From positions 1-7,225 of the forward strand of contig URFI01000119.1 in assembly GCA_900547085.1 (NCBI GenBank): a stretch of 7,225 nucleotides of DNA, read 5' to 3'. Below the pieces are notes generated by a model. That model made no database searches. It was given only the letters and a program-made list of their open reading frames with translations, and was not told the DNA's origin. This stretch comes from an uncultured Prevotella sp. (GTDB lineage Bacteria > Bacteroidota > Bacteroidia > Bacteroidales > Bacteroidaceae). Every line of letters begins with the position of its first letter. Position 1 is the first letter of the stretch. This document shows, piece after piece, positions 1 through 5,244 of this stretch. The position numbers and the translations under genes are program-made.

Positions 1-359
1 ACATATTCCTTTCCATCAATCTTTACTTTTTGTCCGGGAATGGCATACAACTTTTCATCAAACGAGGTGATGGTATATTTCTTGGACACCTTCACAAAGT
101 GATTGTCCAACGCCGTTGTATCGGCATCCGAAACATCGATGATTTCTACGCCCGGGACTAAATACTGCGAGGGTTTGAGGGATGGAAATTGAATCTTGGC
201 ACGCTCATGAGCCGTCACGTCAATAGTCATGTGAGCCTGCTGCCCTATGAAGATGCCAACCGAATCAATCTTTTGTTCGACGGCCGTTTGGGCAGACATG
301 CTTGTTTTGCACAAAAGGCAAAGCAAGATACCAACAATATATTTTATGTTTACATTCAT
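1..359 (-). CDS. BatD-like secreted protein, N-terminal part (runs off left edge)
   Basis: The first 119 codons of a minus-strand gene start at ATG 359-357 and continue past base 1. The protein opens with a Sec signal peptide: K6, a hydrophobic run at about residues 8-17 (YIVGILLCLLC), and a likely cleavage after TSMSA (residue 23). I see no lipobox. The mature part reads as a beta-rich periplasmic domain with the pattern AVEQKIDSVGIFIGQQ ... VPGVEIIDV ... YTITSFDEKLYAIPG. This resembles the N-terminus of the exported BatD-like proteins that follow DUF58 genes in Bacteroidota moxR/bat loci. It lies 55 bp downstream of the DUF58 stop with no visible terminator, so co-transcription is likely. 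The frame stays open upstream and a GTG at 383-381 is possible, but the ATG gives the best signal peptide. The family call rests on remembered pattern and context; the remaining domains, including any membrane anchor, are outside the window. Confidence 0.75.
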   Translation of the reverse strand, partial: MNVNIKYIVGILLCLLCKTSMSAQTAVEQKIDSVGIFIGQQAHMTIDVTAHERAKIQFPSLKPSQYLVPGVEIIDVSDADTTALDNHFVKVSKKYTITSFDEKLYAIPGQKVKIDGKEY

Positions 360-414
360 TCTTATATGGTATTTACACACCAGATAGATGGTTCGCCCAC
401 CACAGACAAGCTTG

Positions 415-1314
415 TTAAACGCCACGTTGTGCAAATAGTCGCATCATGGCCTTCACATAGTCTTCATCCGTTGCCACACTCGTCCAGTCTACCCCACTTT
501 TGGCAAACGTTTGCTTAAGTTGGGCATTGCGTTCCATCCAATAAGCCGTATGGGCGCGGCGCAGTTTGGCCGACGAGGTGTCTATTATCATCTCATGCCC
601 CGTCTCTGCGTCACATATTTTCATCAAGCCTATGTTTGGCAGGTTTTTGGCACGTGGGTCGTATATTTGCACGGCAACCATGTCGTGTTTATGGTTTGCA
701 ATGTTCATGGCATGCTCAAAGCGATCGTATTCCTTGGCATCGTGACGGATGTAGAAGTCGCTTAACACGCAGGCCGTGCAGCGTCGTTTCATCATTCGTG
801 TGAGGTATTCTATAGCCATGGCAACATCTGTCTTCTTACTCTCAGGCTCAAAATCCAACATCTCGCGTATGATGTACAGAATATGTTTGCGCCCTTTCTT
901 AGGCGGGATATATTTCTCTATTCTGTCTGAAAAGAAGATTACACCAATCTTGTCATTGTTCTGTATGGCGCTAAAGGCAAGTGTGGCTGCAATCTCAGTG
1001 GCCATCTCTCTTTTGGTTTGTTTCTTGGTTCCGAAATCCAAAGAGCCGGAGACGTCGATGAGCAGCATCACCGTGAGCTCGCGTTCCTCTTCAAACACCT
1101 TGATGTAGGGACGGTTAAAGCGGGCGGTGACATTCCAATCAATATCACGGACATCATCCCCAAACTGGTATTCTCTCACTTCCGAGAAAGCCATACCATG
1201 CCCTTTGAAGGCAGTATGATACTGTCCTGCAAAGATGTTCTGACTCAGTCCGCGAGTCTTGATCTCAATCTTCCTTACCTTTTTTAAAATTTCACTTGTA
1301 TCCATATTCTTCAT
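415..1314 (-). CDS. DUF58 domain protein (VWA-like), Bat-locus partner of MoxR
   Basis: This is a 299-residue soluble protein with no signal peptide or membrane segment. The DUF58 signature is clear: FSEVREYQFGDDVRDIDW at about residues 43-60, then NVTARFNRPYIKVFEEERE at 61-79. A von Willebrand A-like fold follows, with the metal-site motif DxSxS (D87-V-S-G-S91), a conserved TD at 162-163 and LSDF at 184-187. The length matches the short, cytoplasmic DUF58 type of Bacteroidota. The family sits next to MoxR ATPases, and the usual model is that MoxR remodels or loads metal into VWA-type partners. The exact biochemical role is unknown. The gene is 74 bp downstream of the MoxR stop and probably in the same transcript. 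ATG at 1314 is the longest ATG start, but the ATG at 1305 (protein starting MDTSEILKKV) matches the N-terminus I remember for homologues and is an equally good choice. Confidence 0.93.
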   Translation of the reverse strand: MKNMDTSEILKKVRKIEIKTRGLSQNIFAGQYHTAFKGHGMAFSEVREYQFGDDVRDIDWNVTARFNRPYIKVFEEERELTVMLLIDVSGSLDFGTKKQTKREMATEIAATLAFSAIQNNDKIGVIFFSDRIEKYIPPKKGRKHILYIIREMLDFEPESKKTDVAMAIEYLTRMMKRRCTACVLSDFYIRHDAKEYDRFEHAMNIANHKHDMVAVQIYDPRAKNLPNIGLMKICDAETGHEMIIDTSSAKLRRAHTAYWMERNAQLKQTFAKSGVDWTSVATDEDYVKAMMRLFAQRGV

Positions 1315-1388
1315 CCAGTAGAACCATGCCCTTCAGGTTTGTTTCTCATCAGACGCGACTGTCTGTGCAAGTTGTTCCTCGTCCCGCT

Positions 1389-2384
1389 TTATGGCACTTC
1401 TATCTTGTTGATGATTTTCGACACGATTTCCTCAGATGTCATGTTGCTGGCTTCAGCCTCGTACGACAATCCGATGCGATGACGCAGCACGTCGTGTGCC
1501 ACCGCTCTCACATCTTCGGGAACAACATATCCGCGATGTTTGATAAAGGCGTATGCGCGGGCAGCCTTGGCCAGGTTGATGGATGCGCGCGGCGAACCGC
1601 CGAACGTGATCATATCTTTCAGTTCGGGCAGCTGATAACGCTCGGGATATCGGGTAGCAAAAACAATGTCAGCGATGTACTGTTCAATCTTTTCGTCGAT
1701 ATACACTTCGTTGACAATGGTACGAGCCTTGAGAATTTCATCGGCAGTGGTCACTGCGGTAACCTGCGGCATGGCTCCTTGAAGGTTTTCACGGATGATG
1801 AGTTTCTCCTCTTCCAAGGTAGGATAATCAATGACCACCTTCAGCATGAAACGGTCTACCTGAGCCTCGGGGAGTTCATAAGTACCTTCTTGTTCAATGG
1901 GGTTTTGCGTGGCCATCACCAAGAACGGATTGGGTAACTTAAAGGTGTTTTCACCAATGGTCACCTGGTGTTCCTGCATGGCTTCCAGCAAAGCACTCTG
2001 TACCTTCGCCGGTGCTCGGTTAATCTCATCTGCCAAGACGAAGTTGGCGAACACCGGACCCTTTTTCACTTGAAACTTCTCTTCCTTCTGCGAATAAATC
2101 AGGGTGCCAATCACGTCTGCAGGCAACAAGTCGGGTGTAAACTGAATTCGACTGTAGTCTGCTTCTATCAATTGGGCCAGCGTTTTGATGGCCAGTGTCT
2201 TGGCCAATCCAGGAACACCTTCCAACAAGACGTGTCCATCGCTAAGCAAGGAAATCAATAAAGAATCAACCAAATGCTTTTGACCGATGATGACTTGATC
2301 CATACCTCGAACAAGGTCGGTCACAAAACCGCTCTGTTGTTCTATCCGCATGTTTAACTCACGAATATCAATAGCTTCTGCCAT
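1389..2384 (-). CDS. moxR: MoxR-family AAA+ ATPase
   Basis: This is a complete 331-residue MoxR ATPase. Walker A is GVPGLAKT (56-63), Walker B with catalytic DE is VLADEINR (116-123), sensor 1 is ATQNP (158-162), the arginine-finger segment is EAQVDRF (173-179), and sensor 2 lies in GGSPRAS (262-268). All catalytic residues are present and the length is normal. MoxR proteins are thought to act as ATP-driven chaperones that mature or activate VWA-domain partners; the adjacent DUF58 protein is the obvious client. In Bacteroides, related loci (Bat) were linked to aerotolerance. I chose ATG 2384-2382 (protein MAEAIDIREL). The frame can be extended to a TTG at 2402, but that start would fall only about 10 nt after the predicted transcription start. 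The ATG leaves a leader of about 29 nt. It is the first gene of the operon. Confidence 0.96.
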   Translation of the reverse strand: MAEAIDIRELNMRIEQQSGFVTDLVRGMDQVIIGQKHLVDSLLISLLSDGHVLLEGVPGLAKTLAIKTLAQLIEADYSRIQFTPDLLPADVIGTLIYSQKEEKFQVKKGPVFANFVLADEINRAPAKVQSALLEAMQEHQVTIGENTFKLPNPFLVMATQNPIEQEGTYELPEAQVDRFMLKVVIDYPTLEEEKLIIRENLQGAMPQVTAVTTADEILKARTIVNEVYIDEKIEQYIADIVFATRYPERYQLPELKDMITFGGSPRASINLAKAARAYAFIKHRGYVVPEDVRAVAHDVLRHRIGLSYEAEASNMTSEEIVSKIINKIEVP

Positions 2385-2417
2385 AATTGTGTTGTTATTC
2401 AATTTTTAAACTGAACG

Positions 2418-2450
2418 CAAAAATACAACAATAATGACACAGAAGCGAAA
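2418..2450 (-). promoter_or_regulatory. Predicted Bacteroidota-type promoter of the moxR operon
   Basis: On the minus strand, TATTTTTG (2425-2418) is a perfect match to the Bacteroidota -7 consensus TAnnTTTG. TTTC (2450-2447) matches three of four bases of the -33 element TTTG, and the 21-nt spacer is within the usual 19-21 range. The predicted start point is near 2413, giving a leader of about 29 nt to the moxR ATG. It is a sequence match only, not mapped. Confidence 0.65.
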
Positions 2451-2662
2451 GTTGCCCACCATTTTATATTTATTTTACCACTATATTTCAATATTTTAAG
2501 AACTTTTGGCCTTCATGCCTCGCAGGGGGATGATGATGTGCGACAATGGATTTGCTGAATTTTTCTTAACAAAAGGAGCTCTGTGCTTTGCATATTTTCC
2601 ATGAAGACGTCCAAAGATGAAAATGAGCGAAAAACGCAATGCTTTAGTTGTCAACATTTTAC

Positions 2663-2698
2663 GATTTTCATAGTGATTTTCAAGGTGATTTATCGCTC
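2663..2698. repeat. Three tandem 12-bp units (GATTTTCA-type)
   Basis: GATTTTCATAGT (2663-2674) and GATTTTCAAGGT (2675-2686) agree at 10 of 12 positions. A third, weaker copy, GATTTATCGCTC (2687-2698), shares only the first five bases in phase. The array runs directly into the 22-bp phased block to its right. Function unknown. Confidence 0.6.
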
Positions 2699-2709
2699 GT
2701 TTACACCGC

Positions 2710-2819
2710 TAAAAGGGTGCTTTAGCACTGTTATATGATACCTTTTACGCACCAAACGCATGCTTATTAAAGAGCAAACTCATACACTTTACAAGAAAAA
2801 CTCCATGCTTTTACAAGTT
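2710..2819. repeat. Five degenerate units in exact 22-bp phase
   Basis: Units begin at 2710, 2732, 2754, 2776 and 2798. The core at unit positions 9-18 reads TGCTTTAGCA, ACCTTTTACG, GCTTATTAAA, ACACTTTACA and TGCTTTTACA. The last three units also all begin AAAC. By hand count, units 4 and 5 agree at 14 of 22 positions and units 3 and 4 at 12 of 22. A weaker sixth copy may begin at 2688. There are no unique spacers, so it is not a CRISPR array. The first unit contains the perfect hairpin GTGC-TTTA-GCAC, and TAAAAGG / CCTTTTA form longer-range arms across the first two units. Function unknown. Confidence 0.55.
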
Positions 2820-2842
2820 AAGGATGTAAAACTTGGTTTTTT
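2814..2842 (+). terminator. Possible weak intrinsic terminator at the end of the repeat block
   Basis: CAAGTT (2814-2819) and AACTTG (2830-2835) are perfect inverted arms around a 10-nt loop. They are followed after one base by six T (2837-2842). The stem has only two GC pairs, so it is weak. A competing hairpin, TTTTACA (2809-2815) with TGTAAAA (2825-2831), overlaps it. No gene ends here; it would matter only if the block is transcribed rightwards. Confidence 0.25.
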
Positions 2843-2895
2843 ATCCCTTCTATGCATCCCGAATACCTATCGATTTTTTCTAGTTCAACATTTTG

Positions 2896-2945
2896 CAACA
2901 GCCAATTTATTGTCATTTTTTAGGACAATTAGCATAATACTGTTG
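2896..2945. repeat. Nested inverted repeats
   Basis: Outer arms CAACAG (2896-2901) and CTGTTG (2940-2945) enclose inner arms ATTGTC (2909-2914) and GACAAT (2924-2929), with a 9-nt T-rich loop. Both arm pairs are perfect over 6 bp. The layout suits a stem with an internal bulge in RNA, or a pair of protein-binding palindromes. I recognise no family. Confidence 0.45.
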
Positions 2946-3135
2946 TGCGTCCAAGTTTTCTTGGTTGGCAGAAATAATGAAGATAGATGAAAGATGAAAA
3001 CAGCAAAGCAGTTAACTATGGATGGTCCTGCACAAACGCAAGCAAAAGGGTGACATCCACCATTTGCTATCGCTCCCGTTGATTTTCTGCCATTAGCACA
3101 TGAATGAAATATACCGATAAGAATTTAACCAATCG

Positions 3136-3167
3136 TTCGTTTTTTTGCCAAGGTTATCGTACCTTTG
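3136..3167 (+). promoter_or_regulatory. Predicted Bacteroidota-type promoter of the barrel-helicase operon
   Basis: TACCTTTG (3160-3167) fits TAnnTTTG perfectly. TTCG (3136-3139) matches three of four bases of the -33 TTTG, with a 20-nt spacer. The predicted start point is near 3172. This rules out the TTG at 3165 as the translation start and makes the GTG at 3174 nearly leaderless. The ATG at 3201 would have a leader of about 29 nt. It is a sequence match only. Confidence 0.6.
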
Positions 3168-3173
3168 TCCTTG

Positions 3174-5234
3174 GTGAGAACAACATTGTTGAAAGTAGTG
3201 ATGTTGATACTTCCCTGCCTCGTGTTGCCGCAGGAAGTATGGTCTGCAAAAAGTAAACTCGACACTTTGTTGCACCGCGTTTTCAGCTACCCGCAAAACA
3301 TCGAGATTAGGCGAGTTGCCGACACCACCAGCTACGCTTATATGAAGTCTTCCTTGCATGTGAACAAGCGCAATGTGTTCCTCATGGCCGTACCTACCAT
3401 GTATGCGGTGGCCCATGGGGGCAGACGGGAATATATACAGGAGAGCTTCAACAAAGTGTCATTTCTACCTTCTGGCGACTATACCACAAAAAAGCTGCTG
3501 TCACTGTCCACCATTCCCCGCCGACACGTTGCCATGCCAACCTTGATGAGCTATCTCACGCCCAGCATATATGACGTGACCATGATTGGTGAAAACATTC
3601 TTTCACCCTTCAACAAACAGAATAAAATATATTACAAATACAGCTTTGAGCAAGAAACCGACAGCCTCGTTCGGCTTAGATTCAAGCCCAAGCTGAAAAA
3701 CACGCTGCTGGTTAACGGGGTGGCCATCGTAACGCCCCATGACGGTCGCATCGTACAGGTGAGGCTGGCGGGTGAATACGACATGATACAATTCAGGCTT
3801 TTCATCAAAATGGGTAGCGGTACCATGCAAGCTATGCGCCCAGAGAAATGCAATTTGGATGCCCGTTTCCTGTTTCTGGGCAATGACATCAAAGCTCATT
3901 ACACCATGGCGTACAATCTACCGAAACCTGTTGATGACCACATGGAGGACGACCATGATATGATCAAGATGAAACAGTTGAGACCAGAGCCGCTCACTTC
4001 GTACGAAAAACTAATCTACGGCAGCATTGTCAAGGCAAGAGAAACTGCCGAGAAAGATACTACAAAGATAGACGGTCTTTCGCCAACCAGCAAACGAATG
4101 AAACTGAAAACCATCTTGTGGGACATGATTGGGGAAAATGTTCTGACGCATATCAATCAAAAATTCGGGCCAGACCAACAGGGATATTTTAGAATCAACC
4201 CCATCTTGAACCCGCTCTTCATGGGGTACAACAACAACCAAGGATTTTATTATAAGTTTAACATTCGCGGTGGATACAAGTTTACGAACAACAGTGACAT
4301 TTGGCTTCAGTTCAAGGCCGGCTATTCCTTCAAACTCAAACAGTTTTATTTTTGGACACCACTCATCTACTACTTTGACAAAAAACACAACGCTTACCTG
4401 AAATCTATCCTCTCAAGTGGGCGACGTATCAAGAACAGAAGACTGGTTAATGAGCTGAACTTGGCCACCGACAACAATCCTATTTGGGAGGGCATGCATT
4501 TGGATGAGTTCAAAGATACTTACTGGGATTGCTATGCCAACTATGAGTTGTCCAAGCACATTGGGTTCCAAGCCGGTTTGATTCTCCATCACCGATCCGC
4601 CCTACACAAAGAGGGATTCGACCTAATCAACAAGCCTCGGGTGTATTCTTCTCTCGCCCCAAAGTTGCAAGTGCAATATAGACCCTGGGGATATGCGGGC
4701 CCCACCCTGACGGCCAGCTACGAACAAAGCCTCAACAAACTGGCGAACACCAATGTACCGTATGCGCGTTGGGAATTTGACGGTCAATACATCCTGCCCT
4801 TGTGGAACGTGCAGAGCTTGTCCATGCGCTTGGGAGGCGGCTTTTATACACATCGCACCAACAATGATTACTTCGTGGATTTTGAGAACTTCAGACAGAC
4901 TTTCCTTCCCGATGGATGGATAGTCGATTGGTCCGGCGAGTTTGAGCTGCTGGATTCAGACCTCTACAACTTATCTCATTATTATGCGAGAGCCAACTTC
5001 GCATACGAGTCTCCTTTCTTAATACTTGCCTGGGTACCACTCGCTGGACATTTCATAGAGCGAGAAAGACTTTATTTCAGTGCTTTACACGCAAAGCAAG
5101 CCCATCCTTACATCGAACTGGGTTATGCTTTCAAGACGCGTCTGGCCTCTGTTGGGGCATTTGTTTCGACCATCAACGGCAAGTACAGGAACTTCGGATT
5201 TAAGTTTGGTTTCGAACTATTCAGACAATGGTAA
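3174..5234 (+). CDS. DUF5686-like outer-membrane beta-barrel protein
   Basis: With a GTG start the protein has 686 residues. It begins with a good Sec signal peptide: R2 and K7, hydrophobic VVMLILPCLVL, and cleavage after VWSA (about residue 25). The part around 139-200 (GENILSPFNKQNKIYYKYSF, then RLRFKPKLKNTLLVNGVAIV) resembles the conserved core of DUF5686 proteins. From about 335 onwards, alternating aromatic/hydrophobic strands (FYYKFNIRGGYKF, IWLQFKAGYSF, FYFWTPLIYYF) suggest an outer-membrane barrel. The C-terminus FGFKFGFELFRQW ends in an aromatic residue, as such barrels usually do. I see no N-terminal carboxypeptidase-regulatory domain, so it may be a shorter variant. A His/Asp-rich stretch DDHMEDDHD lies near 254-262. 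Function unknown; the predicted place is the outer membrane. The only ATG near the start is at 3201, giving 677 residues and a signal peptide without basic residues; TTG 3189 is another option. Confidence 0.85.
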   Translation: MRTTLLKVVMLILPCLVLPQEVWSAKSKLDTLLHRVFSYPQNIEIRRVADTTSYAYMKSSLHVNKRNVFLMAVPTMYAVAHGGRREYIQESFNKVSFLPSGDYTTKKLLSLSTIPRRHVAMPTLMSYLTPSIYDVTMIGENILSPFNKQNKIYYKYSFEQETDSLVRLRFKPKLKNTLLVNGVAIVTPHDGRIVQVRLAGEYDMIQFRLFIKMGSGTMQAMRPEKCNLDARFLFLGNDIKAHYTMAYNLPKPVDDHMEDDHDMIKMKQLRPEPLTSYEKLIYGSIVKARETAEKDTTKIDGLSPTSKRMKLKTILWDMIGENVLTHINQKFGPDQQGYFRINPILNPLFMGYNNNQGFYYKFNIRGGYKFTNNSDIWLQFKAGYSFKLKQFYFWTPLIYYFDKKHNAYLKSILSSGRRIKNRRLVNELNLATDNNPIWEGMHLDEFKDTYWDCYANYELSKHIGFQAGLILHHRSALHKEGFDLINKPRVYSSLAPKLQVQYRPWGYAGPTLTASYEQSLNKLANTNVPYARWEFDGQYILPLWNVQSLSMRLGGGFYTHRTNNDYFVDFENFRQTFLPDGWIVDWSGEFELLDSDLYNLSHYYARANFAYESPFLILAWVPLAGHFIERERLYFSALHAKQAHPYIELGYAFKTRLASVGAFVSTINGKYRNFGFKFGFELFRQW

Positions 5235-5244
5235 AACTCAAAAC

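Larger units (their letters stand above)
2451..3135. other. Long divergent intergenic region, no supported protein gene
   Basis: The stretch separates the two divergent promoters by nearly 700 bp and is AT-rich. The outer parts (2451-2640 and 2946-3135) show nothing I can name. The centre (2640-2945) contains repeated and self-complementary sequence, listed separately. Two small plus-strand reading frames lie here: 2601-2738 (45 codons) and 2760-2990 (76 codons). Neither has a recognisable domain or an upstream TAnnTTTG box, and both lie across the repeats, so I do not call them genes. The block could be a dispersed intergenic repeat, a small structured RNA, or a regulatory array; the sequence alone does not decide. 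Confidence 0.6.

Noticed and set aside
189..1287. Plus-strand ORFs of 84-110 codons at 189-518, 511-765, 776-1108 and 1018-1287
   Set aside because: All are antisense to the BatD-like and DUF58 genes, whose frames carry clear family motifs.
1350..1365. Hairpin CAGAC/GTCTG between moxR and the DUF58 gene
   Set aside because: A 5-bp stem with no T tract in the direction of transcription; too weak to call a terminator.
1296..1937. 213-codon plus-strand ORF
   Set aside because: It is mostly antisense to the well-supported moxR gene and has no recognisable domain.
2601..2738. 45-codon plus-strand ORF (starting MKTSKDENER, with a CxxC and a hydrophobic stretch)
   Set aside because: Short, no recognised family, no promoter, and overlaps both repeat arrays. 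Kept only as part of a finding.
2710..2819. CRISPR array
   Set aside because: The 22-bp units follow each other without spacers, are poorly conserved between copies, and no cas gene is present.
2760..2990. 76-codon plus-strand ORF in the intergenic region
   Set aside because: It begins inside the 22-bp repeat block and runs through the hairpins, has no domain, and no TAnnTTTG box precedes it. It is more likely a product of the element than a gene.
3144..3147. TTTG upstream of the barrel promoter as its -33 element
   Set aside because: Only 12 nt separate it from the TACCTTTG box; the usual spacer is 19-21 nt, which TTCG at 3136-3139 satisfies.
3093..4853. Several minus-strand ORFs of 76-125 codons
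   Set aside because: All lie opposite the barrel gene, without motifs or promoters; shadows of its codon pattern.
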